A stretch of 64,000 nucleotides of DNA from an uncultured Clostridia bacterium (GTDB taxonomy: Bacteria > Bacillota > Clostridia > Christensenellales > UBA1242). Shown piece by piece: positions 31,201-38,595 of the stretch (the stretch's first letter is position 1; every line of letters begins with the position of its first letter). Made by a program: the position numbers and the translations under genes. The stretch lies in assembly GCA_934749845.1 (NCBI GenBank), contig CAKVHQ010000003.1:51707-115706 (forward strand), given 5' to 3'. The notes beneath the pieces were generated by a model. The model ran no database searches. It saw nothing but the letters and a program-made list of their open reading frames with translations, and had not been told where the DNA came from.

Positions 31201-34200
31201 TGTCAACTTAACTTCATCTATAACAACACAAGCGATAAACCAAACCCAATTGCAACATACGAACAATTTAAAGCAATGAACAACATGAAAAATTATCGTT
31301 TATTGAATGATATCGTAATTAACGAACCATTCTCGCCATTAGATGTTGAAATTGCTGGGCTTGATGGAAATGGCTTTACAATTTATATAAATAACGGATT
31401 TGATTTAACTTCGCAACTAGACAATTCAACAATAAATGTGGGATTGTTCTCGCAAGTTAGCGAAACTACAATTTTGAAAAACTTAAAAATTTGCATTAAA
31501 AACACCCCTAATATTGATTTGACTCAAATAAATCAATCAAGTTCTGGCGAAGATTCTAGAACGATTGATGCTACAACAATTCATTTTGGTTTTGTTGCAG
31601 GTGTTAACAACGGTATAGTTTATAACTGCGAAGTTGTTGATTTTGACGAAAAAGCAAAAGAAGGCGAAAATGAAACTAGAAGCGAATCAATAAGCATAAC
31701 AAGCAATATTTTGTCTTCTAGCGGAAGCCAAGTTGAAACATTCATTGGCGGAATTGTTGGCGTAAATAACAATTCGGTAACACATTCAAGAAATTATGCT
31801 AGTCTTGTTGCTAATCGTGGCTACATTGGCGGAATTGTTGCCGAAAATAATGGCGCAGTTGCAAGTTGTTTCTATAAATCAAGTGTGAGTGAAGGTGTTG
31901 CCATTCAAAACCAAGCAACCACCGAAACTGGAAACTTGCTTGCTGGATTGGTTGCACGAAACAGTGCTAACGGAACAATTAAACTTAGTTATGTTGAAGG
32001 CTCAACACAAGACGCACAAACAGGAAGATACACTGGCGGTTCAATTAGTGCAAACTCGTCATCTGCGGGACTTGTTAATGTTAACGAAGGCTTGATTGAT
32101 AGATGCTATTCCAACATAGAAGTTTATAGCCAAACACACTCGGCAGGCTTCGTGTTTAGAAATCAAGGAACAGTTTCTAATTGCTATTCGGCTTCAACAG
32201 TCGGCGAAAATAACATTGCATTCAGCGTGTTCACAGGAACAGATAGTAAGGGTAATATAAACAACACAAACGGAACAATAACAAATTGCTATTACTTGCA
32301 AACAGAAAATATGCTTGCAGGAATTGGAGAAAAAGCAAAATCTTTTAGTGACGCAAAAACAGAACTTAATTTTGATTTCTGCGATGATTCAAACGAAAAC
32401 GCAACTTGGAATTTTATTAAGTACACATTTGAAAGTACAGAATCAAAAAATCCAAGTTACGAAATTAAAGCAAAAGGATTTGGCTGGAGTGAAATTAAAG
32501 TAACACCAACCACAAATATCCTTCCAACCCTTGTTGATGCAAACATAATTGCAATTCCTCATGTTGCTATTGATGAAATTAAAAATGCTGATGACCCAAC
32601 AAAAGATAACGAATATATTTGGAATGAAGATTATAAAGGCTCGATGTTTAATCCTATTGTTATAAGTTCGGCAGAAGAATTTAACGAGCAATTAGTATTC
32701 ATTGAAGATAGTAAGATATTAAGCAATTTTGATAGATATGTGCGTATAATACACGACTTGGAATTTAGTTCAAGTTTAATTCCAACCACAACTGATAAGA
32801 CCTTCCAAGGCTATTTGTGTGGTAATGGTTTTACTATTAGTGGCTTAAACCTTAGCGCAAATGCTAGCGCTAATGAAAGCACAACAGTTAAAGAATATGG
32901 CTTGTTTGCAAGAATTGATGGCAGTGAATCAAAGGGCAATAAAAAAGCAACATATAGTGACACAGGATATCAACAAGTGGATAACGACCAACTTGCAACT
33001 GTTAAAAACTTAACTTTAAAAGTTGAATATTTAACAGCAAATCAAGCACAAAGTGTTGGTGTGCTTGCTGGAACAATAAATTCTGGCAAAATCACAGACA
33101 TTACAGTTGATGGAATCGATGTTGTAATTCAAGGTAAAAACTTTGTGGGTGGCCTTGCAGGACAAATTGCTGGACAAAGCAAAGTAAAACTTATTTCAAG
33201 CAATGTGTCTATCAACGCAGGTAGTTCGCAAGTTTCAGAATATGGCTATTTGTATTCTAGTGATGATGTAGATATTAAATATGGTTATGCTGGTGCAATC
33301 GCTGGTGTGGTAGATTTAAGCGACATGGGCTATATTGAAAATATCACAGTGCCAAGTGGCGTTTACCTTATTGCTAACCATGCAGGTCTTGCATTTGGCT
33401 ATGTTGGACAAACAACTTATGTAAATAAAGTTAAAGTGTTTGTTGACGGCGAGCAATTTATTAGAGCAACCACAACAGCAGGTGGCGTTGTTGCCGAAAA
33501 TCGAGGAACACTTGAAAATGTACAGATAACATATAGTAGCGGAGTAAGTTCTAACGACAGAATGTTCACAGGTTCTCCAAAGGTTATTGGTGGACTTGTT
33601 GGATTAAACTATGGTGGTACTATCATCGGTGCATATTCAAAAATAGATGTAACAAATTCTGTTTCAACCATCGCCGGCGGACTAGTTGGAACAACAGTAG
33701 GTGGAAATCTTTCTTATTCATATTCAACAGGAAAAGTTCAAGCACTTCATGTTACTGGTGGATTTATCGGTTCATCAATTATGGAAAAGAACTTGGTTGC
33801 AGACAGTAACTCTGTTGGCGATACTAAAGTTGATAACCGTATCTATTACATTAGTAATTATCTCTTTACAACGGTTGAAGAAGATAATAACATTTACACA
33901 TATTTAGATAGTACTCAACGTCCAGTACTTAATGAAACTATTTCTTTCTTTAACCCTTCATCGTTAAACGATAGGTTAGGAAAATATATCGGCGTTGTTG
34001 CCTCAAGTCATAGTACAGATTACCTTTCTGGAAGCAATAACTACTATATTTACACAAGCGATAACAATGATTTAGGTTACGGTGGACATAGTGATACGAC
34101 AAACGGAACAATAACACCTGATGCATCAAGAGATGAACTTACTGCCTTAACAAATAAAATTAAATATGGCACTAATAGTAGTCATAACTTAACAGCAAGA

Positions 34201-34314
34201 GATATTAGCCGTGCTAGTTCGTACTACAAAAAGATTTTTGAAAATGGCTGGAGCAAATACTATAATGTTGATGCTATATCTAGTAACAACCCATACCCTG
34301 AACTTTTGTTTTAA
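24082..34314 (+). CDS. Giant surface lipoprotein with Ig-like and GLUG repeats (3410 aa), paralog
   Basis: Same start context, signal peptide and LTGC lipobox as the gene at 7029, and identical for the first 388 residues. After 'ASDKRF' the sequence is different but the architecture is parallel: beta-sandwich repeats to about residue 980, a gate plus GLUG block (about 980-1490), more Ig-like sequence, a short coiled coil (about 2240-2265), then GLUG blocks opening near 2386 and 2853. It has three GLUG modules where its neighbour has seven. No C-terminal anchor. No clear promoter of its own is seen in the 205-bp gap, so it may be read through from the first gene, or driven from the A-rich leader. 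A strong terminator follows at 34393. Adhesin or surface-layer role is inferred only. Confidence 0.85.
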   Translation: MSKRVRKVIGVMLVVLASCFCGLTGCKGKYDDMTLELSTKSIELILDEQEDENGDTKYLGEGEFTASVGGVGSDVSREVFASISSSDVLNVVNLGVDEDGVTKFKLTANSTIKDPVKLTVRTKEGGKTASLDVTATRPLKNISYNNSYSPNAFVVVGQEKIIDSNQAILFEPAETNQKNITYTISQANGHEAKIENGKLLVTKKSSTSSTIVVTASSDQNGIDPVDIELKVVEPVSLENIVVTSQDGTKIDSQYIWSVSNLLTAQTKLKVQVDTLEDIQISASVLFSDQQIFTCSSEVNLANEITLNTLGYTGTNTLRISVKIQGYDYTTTKDIQIKVEKLPSQILVNNEDISKLAYKEYDIYSSYKNNLGQKFDISVGDQFASDKRFMIKLSSRYDDLSVAEKTALLDSVSLVYADNTSVPLDTVIDESKGSIYISAKSTNKEVYLDIVAVGGNIEDKLTATLKLKLSQGVSEIFFGTNENPINTDEVYSLVLDEDANIVKVPFYINKSEYSSKFDISVSKSNIVDLSRTELNYALGAENGEYLEFEIDLVALKEDTAVLTVRSENGIEANLNFRVIKEIYGIALSTDSPTKNPLVADNGNDMYTTTDFNKRTLNHVVISKKTEKLVVELIKFDKNYVSTNAKVELQSMEIVEGQEFISVTMEDQLPYAYITAKRTGTSKVKCTVKSYSLTNEEKVFTTEFYVTVYVPVESLNLNRVLVELIDTTDMLYYQDKMQAQLSASISPSNATLTYTKSDGTIVDYSNFSWSKSNEFVELVDDKNSKITVQGKEITGTSKSTSTLVTVSIVQFGKIFNRNCEIVVKKPELVKSLDTTYLLEKDSSGKTTSQILSPIRVDDQQIDLYIDARKGITGNYSLKTDLIPKYVEFHDVEYITLPNFDEYDDKTYLLSQVLDFTGSNFKINRTGTCYVLAVAKDSVSSVFENGIAKMLYTEVYKQENRENLLDKINEYLKDKRLVYKILSVKIADGSSESLALHVSSLADLMQINSEEGLNKYYVLTDSIDCSSLANFTPIGSYQEKGFSGNFNGNSQNGYSLKNIRFNFNKNQNYKVGLFSNILTNGIVKNLDISIKEFNVQVGDDATASNMYLGGISAINDGTILNCKAEILNSNISVKTNNLYLGAVAGLNNNNSHVENVFASGNLIVYRSSGVETAVGGIVGKNLGEISGTLSLNNEVNNASVFNGENFNSSVKMLVQDSSSYTSNTLYGYGGVAGINEGKISKVSSNATLKTNYSKNESGLVDYMPSNLGGIVGVNKGKDVVETNGVKTFTAIVEQVLSNSKVHGKQNIGGIIGYAENTNVEYAYFLMLENYDASDITHSNDYEILKGFNNIGGIAGYATNSQLTFAMVRSYVSRTISNIEGFNGDIILESSDTNNVNVGGLAGTINNTTIQKSFAYMTINASNNANVGGLVGYSENNSQISISYSRGVISGGQNVGALYGTGLATLENVYTDIKSQQNETISEINNNGLNNITISNGKTVLGKGSIEGSSNWILGSEDNNFKDFNDNLPMISNNNKPFIIQEPKTLTLTFKNSDKNHQNILDENNNAKSAILFLNKDSAKNSIALSDLLLKTVTPANSGDFARYVVDNSKVIRIDGNNLIVVGTGEATLTCISTLNNKAKDAVKIYVTNAISELTISTMEIGNSNVESLNILKNSSQQIFFKTDSAGTVLYDIDTKEAIGEITINGNNANSWSFDSNQQLLITALQAGKVELVFKPYILVGDNKVYLELKDKDCNNITKTLVVNVVNGITSMSLEFTDATISQKDIFNMKVDVASDTDTTLSVSNNENEIKIYEKSVDNGTEDLKVAKDVKAEAIIDNNDNRKYTLIVKDNNENVVDTAIFNIEISTLDNNGNFNVSIDIEKAPLKYQIELPLMFISKIVGQEDSSIEGQSMSKEFTLTIVPQPVYFISTDFYSYAELDADGNVNVNEVPTEKILAGTRGLMKLDLYPDFANIERVELLYSGFDYTIAMEQVVKTDEGYRVLSISTPLITNGIAFDTAYNNLCSKSDNTFDGYLYVYMIIPSISRAGSTITFTVRVISSDGTVIESQKTLTIDLPNDLNLTLDSKNETYIANGVTYEIQVRTTKLMENASDDSNLEFEIYDGINTNSIPLGEENGLTIGATKFTLTKGTTSSLQNGLEFISRFNLTITGELGSTWTIRAGYKKLVGNQFQTYKTSDKNSLKIYVVKYTVDGYTVDGVVNGVFEKSTGAEYPLKIKLKTTYDPSLDKKGNEQKLKDLNQEIENLETKISSRLNTWYALAQSSSLTYSYQPVKISSSSTEKSVYDYFMFLADKDENKNITSIKIAPTRESTSETLQSAVAIVYNAGKADLGETDESKNLLAYANGEMDFENKKIYYKDRCQLNFIYNNTSDKPNPIATYEQFKAMNNMKNYRLLNDIVINEPFSPLDVEIAGLDGNGFTIYINNGFDLTSQLDNSTINVGLFSQVSETTILKNLKICIKNTPNIDLTQINQSSSGEDSRTIDATTIHFGFVAGVNNGIVYNCEVVDFDEKAKEGENETRSESISITSNILSSSGSQVETFIGGIVGVNNNSVTHSRNYASLVANRGYIGGIVAENNGAVASCFYKSSVSEGVAIQNQATTETGNLLAGLVARNSANGTIKLSYVEGSTQDAQTGRYTGGSISANSSSAGLVNVNEGLIDRCYSNIEVYSQTHSAGFVFRNQGTVSNCYSASTVGENNIAFSVFTGTDSKGNINNTNGTITNCYYLQTENMLAGIGEKAKSFSDAKTELNFDFCDDSNENATWNFIKYTFESTESKNPSYEIKAKGFGWSEIKVTPTTNILPTLVDANIIAIPHVAIDEIKNADDPTKDNEYIWNEDYKGSMFNPIVISSAEEFNEQLVFIEDSKILSNFDRYVRIIHDLEFSSSLIPTTTDKTFQGYLCGNGFTISGLNLSANASANESTTVKEYGLFARIDGSESKGNKKATYSDTGYQQVDNDQLATVKNLTLKVEYLTANQAQSVGVLAGTINSGKITDITVDGIDVVIQGKNFVGGLAGQIAGQSKVKLISSNVSINAGSSQVSEYGYLYSSDDVDIKYGYAGAIAGVVDLSDMGYIENITVPSGVYLIANHAGLAFGYVGQTTYVNKVKVFVDGEQFIRATTTAGGVVAENRGTLENVQITYSSGVSSNDRMFTGSPKVIGGLVGLNYGGTIIGAYSKIDVTNSVSTIAGGLVGTTVGGNLSYSYSTGKVQALHVTGGFIGSSIMEKNLVADSNSVGDTKVDNRIYYISNYLFTTVEEDNNIYTYLDSTQRPVLNETISFFNPSSLNDRLGKYIGVVASSHSTDYLSGSNNYYIYTSDNNDLGYGGHSDTTNGTITPDASRDELTALTNKIKYGTNSSHNLTARDISRASSYYKKIFENGWSKYYNVDAISSNNPYPELLF

Positions 34315-34392
34315 TAAAATAGAAAACTTTTAAATGTTTTAATTAAGCATAAAATGTTATAGAATCGTTAAGTGGCAGAGTATGAGTAGAAT

Positions 34393-34425
34393 AAAAAAAG
34401 AGTGGTTTAGCCCCACTCTTTTTTT
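34393..34425 (+). terminator. Terminator of the giant lipoprotein locus
   Basis: 13-bp perfect stem (core GAGTGG/CCACTC with A/T extension), 7-nt loop, T-run; the strongest terminator near this locus. The rest of the 34315-34603 gap holds only AT-rich sequence with a TATGAT box just before the next gene. Confidence 0.85.
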
Positions 34426-34603
34426 GATGGCAACTATCTTTGCTCCAACTAAAATGTTATTGGTTTATTATTTAAACACCTGTAAAGTCATGACAGGAAT
34501 ATTGCTTACAAAAAAGTTGATTTGATGTTCTGCAGTAAAATATTTTTAAAAATTGTTTATAACTTTTATTTTTAAAAATGGCAATATATGATAAAATTTA
34601 AGT

Positions 34604-35773
34604 ATGGAAAAATTTGATTGCGTTATAATTGGCGGAGGAGCAAGTGGCAGTGTTTGTGCCATAAATTTGGCAAGAGAAGGGTTTAATGTTGCGGTTGTTG
34701 ATGATAACAGTTTCCCTGCAAAAAAATTGCTTGTAACAGGCAATGGTAAATGCAATATATTAAACTCTAATTTGTCTAGTGAATATTACAATGTTAATGT
34801 TGACGAGTATTTTAAAAGATTTGATTTTGAAAAAATGCAAGCATTTTTTAAATCTATTGGAACCATAATTTATGAAGATTCACAGCATAGGTGCTATCCA
34901 ATAACAAATAGTGCACGAACAGTTGTGAACGCAATTAAAAATCAATTTGAAAAGTTAAATATTAAATTTTATGGTGAGCAAATTGTTCAAAATTTTCAAA
35001 AAAAAGGCGATTTTTTTGAAATAAAATTAAATAATAATGTGATTTCTTCAAAAAAACTTGTTTTAGCATGTGGTGGAAATAAATTTTTTAGTTGTTTGAA
35101 AAACGAACAAATCAAACCTTTTGTGCCAAGCCTTGTTGCGCTTAAAACTGTTGAAAGCACGAAAAAACTAGAGGGCGTTAGAGTTCAAAATGTTAAAGTT
35201 GTGCTGGAAACAGAGGGTAAGCGATATAGCCAAACAGGCGAAGTTTTGTTTAAAGATAGTGGCATAAGTGGAATTTGTGTGTTTAACTTATCAAGCCACT
35301 TGGCCCGCAAAAACAACTTTAATTCTAAACTTTTTATTGATTTATTGCCAAATATAACACTTGAAAAAACAAATAGTTTAATTAAAGAACATATGTGCAT
35401 ATTTGAAAATGCTTGCGATGTTTTAACAGGTATTGTTCAAGAGAAAATAGCACAAGAGATTTTAAAACGAGTAAATGTGCTTAACCTAAAAAGCAAGCAA
35501 CTCACCTTAAAGCAAATTGAGAGCATTTCAAAACTTATTCACAATCTAGATTTTACAACTTGTGATTGCTACGATAACAACCAAGTTTATAGTGGTGGAA
35601 TAGTGTTAAACAGTTTGAGTGAAAATTTGCAATCAAAAAACACAAGCGGACTATATTTTTCAGGAGAAATTGTTGATGTCGATGGCGAGTGCGGGGGATA
35701 TAATCTTTCTTGGGCATGGGCGAGTGGAATGATTGTGGCTAGCGATATTGAATTAAGTTTAAAATGCAAATAA
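34604..35773 (+). CDS. BaiN/HI0933-family NAD(P)/FAD-dependent oxidoreductase
   Basis: The 389-residue protein opens with a Rossmann FAD motif ('CVIIGGGASGSVCAI', residues about 5-19) and then 'LVTGNGKCNILN', the signature of the HI0933/BaiN flavoprotein family. The C-terminus has the second FAD contact 'GLYFSGEIVDVDGECGGYN'. The family is cytosolic; BaiN itself acts on bile-acid intermediates in gut clostridia, but most members have no known substrate, so no reaction is claimed. No Shine-Dalgarno is present; a TATGAT -10-like box (34587-34592) sits only 12 nt before the ATG, suggesting a nearly leaderless message. Confidence 0.85.
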   Translation: MEKFDCVIIGGGASGSVCAINLAREGFNVAVVDDNSFPAKKLLVTGNGKCNILNSNLSSEYYNVNVDEYFKRFDFEKMQAFFKSIGTIIYEDSQHRCYPITNSARTVVNAIKNQFEKLNIKFYGEQIVQNFQKKGDFFEIKLNNNVISSKKLVLACGGNKFFSCLKNEQIKPFVPSLVALKTVESTKKLEGVRVQNVKVVLETEGKRYSQTGEVLFKDSGISGICVFNLSSHLARKNNFNSKLFIDLLPNITLEKTNSLIKEHMCIFENACDVLTGIVQEKIAQEILKRVNVLNLKSKQLTLKQIESISKLIHNLDFTTCDCYDNNQVYSGGIVLNSLSENLQSKNTSGLYFSGEIVDVDGECGGYNLSWAWASGMIVASDIELSLKCK

Positions 35774-35779
35774 ATTTAT

Positions 35780-35817
35780 AAAAAATATGTTTTCTGTTGT
35801 ATGAAAGCATATTTTTT
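35780..35817 (+). terminator. Terminator after the BaiN-like gene
   Basis: 15-bp stem with one G-T pair and an 8-nt loop, ending in T residues. Confidence 0.8.
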
Positions 35818-35865
35818 GTTATAATAAATTAAGTAATATTTTAAATGGAGTGATAAAAATTTTTT

Positions 35866-36747
35866 ATGACTAATTTGAATTTTTATAAATTCTTCTGTGT
35901 GGTTGCAGAGGAAAAAAACATTTCAAAGGCAAGTGAAAGGCTACTTGTTTCTCAACCCGCAGTTTCTTTTTCTATTAAAGAACTTGAAAAAGAACTTAAT
36001 CAAAAACTGTTTATTAGAAAAAGCAAGGGTGTGGAGCTAACCACTTTTGGTCAAATTTTATACGAAAAAGTAAAAAACACGATGAACTGTTTTGATGAAG
36101 CAGAAGCGCTGGCTGTTAGGTTTAGTAAACTTGAAGAAGGTATTGTTAGAATTGGAACTAACACATCAAATGTAAATCAAGTTGTTTTAGATTACTTATC
36201 TAGGTTTGCCAATAAATATCCAAAAATTCAAATCTTAATGGAACGAGGCACACGAGATGAACTGATACAAAAATTATCTACAAACGATTTGGATATGATT
36301 TTTGTTGATAAAACTGAAAAGACAGATAGTTTTGAAATTATCAAACAATTTGATGTTGTTTATCAACTTATTGGGAATGAAAATTATAAAAAGAAATTTT
36401 CTGGGAAAATGGTTGATATTAACAAATTTCCAGTTGACGATTTAATTTTGCCAAGTGTTAATAACAATTCTCGTATAACGATTGATAACTTTTTTAATTC
36501 CAAGCAAATAACACTTGCCCCAAAATATGAACTTGATAACTATATATTGCTATACGAATTTGTTAAAAAGGGTTTTGGTATTGCTTTTGTTAATATTGAA
36601 TATTACCGTGATGCAGTTGAAAGAGGTGAAGTGAGCGTAATTTATCCTAACTTTTCGATAACAGCAAGAAAAATTGTTTGTGCGGTTAATAATAATGTTT
36701 CAAACCCAGCACTAAAAAAATTGATTGAAATAATTAAAAATTGTTAA
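35866..36747 (+). CDS. LysR-family transcriptional regulator
   Basis: The 293-residue product has the LysR N-terminal winged helix-turn-helix (residues about 1-60: 'FCVVAEEKNISKASERL', 'SQPAVSFSIKELE', 'LFIRKSKGVELT') and a C-terminal effector-binding domain of the periplasmic-binding-protein fold. Such proteins regulate nearby genes in response to a small molecule. The flanking flavoprotein gene is upstream on the same strand with a terminator between, so the target is not obvious. ATG lies 15 nt after GGAG, a long spacing. Confidence 0.9.
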   Translation: MTNLNFYKFFCVVAEEKNISKASERLLVSQPAVSFSIKELEKELNQKLFIRKSKGVELTTFGQILYEKVKNTMNCFDEAEALAVRFSKLEEGIVRIGTNTSNVNQVVLDYLSRFANKYPKIQILMERGTRDELIQKLSTNDLDMIFVDKTEKTDSFEIIKQFDVVYQLIGNENYKKKFSGKMVDINKFPVDDLILPSVNNNSRITIDNFFNSKQITLAPKYELDNYILLYEFVKKGFGIAFVNIEYYRDAVERGEVSVIYPNFSITARKIVCAVNNNVSNPALKKLIEIIKNC

Positions 36748-36775
36748 AAAAAACGAATTTTTCATTCGTTTTTTT
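36747..36775. terminator. Bidirectional terminator between convergent genes
   Basis: Stem AACGAAT/ATTCGTT with short loop, flanked by A- and T-runs. Confidence 0.75.
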
Positions 36776-36795
36776 GTTTTATTTATAATTTAATA

Positions 36796-37320
36796 CTAAA
36801 AATTGTTTTCTTCTTCGTTTTGTCCCATCGCTTCTAAAATTTGTTTTGAATATGGGGCATTTCTTTTTTGTGGAAAAGTATCGTCTTCGTATATTCCAAA
36901 AAAATGCTCGTATTTTTCAATCTTTTTGTCTAATTTATTTTCGTCTTCACTTGTTAAAACTCCACCTTTATATGTGTGGTAAGCAAAACTAGTTGTATTG
37001 TCTAAAAACATATAAGATAGATAAATGCCAGTTGAACAAACATAGCTTTCGATGTTTTGTACAGGCTTATTCAAGTTATCACTATCAATGTCAATAAGTC
37101 TTTCTCCAGCGTTATTAAAAAAGATAAGATTGATTTTGTTTGAGTTTTTGATAGTTACAAGCGCGCCAGAAGGATAAAATTTAACAGACTCTTCTATATT
37201 AAACTTTGGCAAAAATTTCTCATCAATGTGAATAAGACAATTTTCCTTACTGCTGTTATATAAACAGCCTTTGTAACCAAAATAAAAATGTTTGTTTTTT
37301 GTTTGTGATAATAATTTCAT
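36796..37320 (-). CDS. Hypothetical cytosolic protein, 174 aa
   Basis: A strong AAAGGAG Shine-Dalgarno lies before the ATG on the minus strand, and a TATAAT-containing palindrome (about 37345-37356) is a plausible promoter, so the gene is real. The product has no signal or membrane segment. It looks all-beta in the first two thirds ('KHFYFGYKGCLYN', 'VKFYPSGALVTI', 'INLIFFNNAGERL') and ends in an acidic tail. I do not recognise the family. Confidence 0.65.
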   Translation of the reverse strand: MKLLSQTKNKHFYFGYKGCLYNSSKENCLIHIDEKFLPKFNIEESVKFYPSGALVTIKNSNKINLIFFNNAGERLIDIDSDNLNKPVQNIESYVCSTGIYLSYMFLDNTTSFAYHTYKGGVLTSEDENKLDKKIEKYEHFFGIYEDDTFPQKRNAPYSKQILEAMGQNEEENNF

Positions 37321-37477
37321 AATTCTCTCCTTTATTTACACTGGCATTATAATGCTAATGTGGCATAATGTAAATAATAAGATTTTTATACATGATATAA
37401 AAAATGCTTATATTGATTTTTGTGCTGTGAAAGACTAATTTTAGTTGGTTTTTTATTTGTAAAACGCTGTAAAATAG

Positions 37478-37506
37478 GCGGTTTCTACTATCAGTAGAGA
37501 ACGCCG
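37478..37506 (+). ncRNA. Stable hairpin in the leader of the DegV gene
   Basis: A 13-bp stem with one mismatch and one G-T pair around an ATC loop (GGCGGTTTCTACT / AGTAGAGAACGCC), about 105 nt before ATG 37613. A second TTTCTACC block follows at 37513-37520. It is more GC-rich than its surroundings and has no T-run, so it is not a terminator. It may belong to a structured cis-regulatory leader; it does not fit any riboswitch class I can recall well. Confidence 0.35.
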
Positions 37507-37612
37507 AGTGATTTTCTACCAAAGCATAAAAAGGTGTTTATTTAAATAGATAACGAGTAGATTGTTTTTGTTCATCGTCTTTCATATACTTTTTAGGTTT
37601 AAAGGAGAAGTT

Positions 37613-38476
37613 ATGAAAGATTTTTTTATTAGCGTTGAATATGCTTGCGATTTAGATAGTGAAACAATATTAAAAAATAACATTCAAATTGCACCCATGG
37701 AATTTACTATAAACGGCGAAAGTATAATTTCAACTGATGAAAAGTTTTTATCAATGAATTATGCTAGTTTATTGAGAAAAGGTGCGGAATTTAAGACGAG
37801 TCAAATAAACCAATACGACGCCAAAAACCACTTGGAAAATTTACTTAATCAAGGGAAAGATGTTCTTCATATAAGTTTTTCTAGTGCAATGAGTGGCACT
37901 TACGACAACTTCAATTCTGTGGCAAACGAACTAAACTCTGCTTATCCTAACAAAGTTTTAGTCGTTGATTCGTTGTGCCAATCTGGAGGAGTTGGCTTGC
38001 TTGTTAAAATGTTGCTTGATGAAATAAGTTCGGGCAACATAAAAGATGTTAATGACGCTTATTTGTTCTGCGAAAAAGTAAAATTAAATGTGTGCCATTT
38101 TTTCACTGTGGACAATTTGAAATTTTTAGCCAAAAGTGGAAGGCTAAAAATGACAAGTGCGGTTATCGGTAATATTTTGCAACTAAAACCACTTTTAAAA
38201 GTTAACAATTTTGGCTCGATGGTTTTATGCAAAAAGGTTATTGGACGAAAAAAAGCAATAAAAGAAATTTGCGAATATGTTAAACAAAACTATGTGCCAC
38301 TATCTAAACACATCATAATAATTGAAGCCGATTGCAATGAAGATGCAAAAGTTTTAAAAAACTATATACAGCAAAGTTTAGACGTTGACATTCAAATTGT
38401 TAAGTTAAACGCCGTGGTTGCAACTCATGGAGGAGCAGGTTCGCTTGCCGTGTTTTTCACTACAAATAAAAGATAA
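37613..38476 (+). CDS. DegV family fatty-acid-binding protein
   Basis: Start set at ATG 37613 after AAAGGAGAAG; the frame upstream from 37562 has no ribosome site. The 287-residue protein shows DegV features: 'FKTSQINQYD', the 'HISFSSAMSGTYDNF' segment that binds the carboxylate of a fatty acid, and 'LVVDSLCQSGGVGLL'. DegV/FakB proteins bind acyl chains and can present them to the FakA kinase for phosphorylation into phospholipid. No fakA is nearby. Monocistronic, with a terminator following. Confidence 0.9.
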   Translation: MKDFFISVEYACDLDSETILKNNIQIAPMEFTINGESIISTDEKFLSMNYASLLRKGAEFKTSQINQYDAKNHLENLLNQGKDVLHISFSSAMSGTYDNFNSVANELNSAYPNKVLVVDSLCQSGGVGLLVKMLLDEISSGNIKDVNDAYLFCEKVKLNVCHFFTVDNLKFLAKSGRLKMTSAVIGNILQLKPLLKVNNFGSMVLCKKVIGRKKAIKEICEYVKQNYVPLSKHIIIIEADCNEDAKVLKNYIQQSLDVDIQIVKLNAVVATHGGAGSLAVFFTTNKR

Positions 38477-38480
38477 AATT

Positions 38481-38504
38481 AGCCTTAATTAAAAGGCTTT
38501 TTTT
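38481..38504 (+). terminator. Terminator after the DegV gene
   Basis: 6-bp AGCCTT/AAGGCT stem with AT loop and T-run. Confidence 0.75.
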
Positions 38505-38537
38505 TAAATATAAAATATATAATTTTTAAAATATATA

Positions 38538-38566
38538 TTGACAAATATCTTAAAATGTTTAATAAT
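38538..38566 (+). promoter_or_regulatory. Promoter of the ABC-2 transporter operon
   Basis: TTGACA (38538-38543), 17-bp spacer, AATAAT (38561-38566), 29 nt before the start codon. Confidence 0.6.
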
Positions 38567-38595
38567 TACTTAATTTTAAATATAGAGGATTTTTT

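Noticed and set aside
37440..37530. Purine riboswitch, suggested by GTTTCTAC words
   Set aside because: The order of stems and the conserved loop-loop bases of that class are not present.
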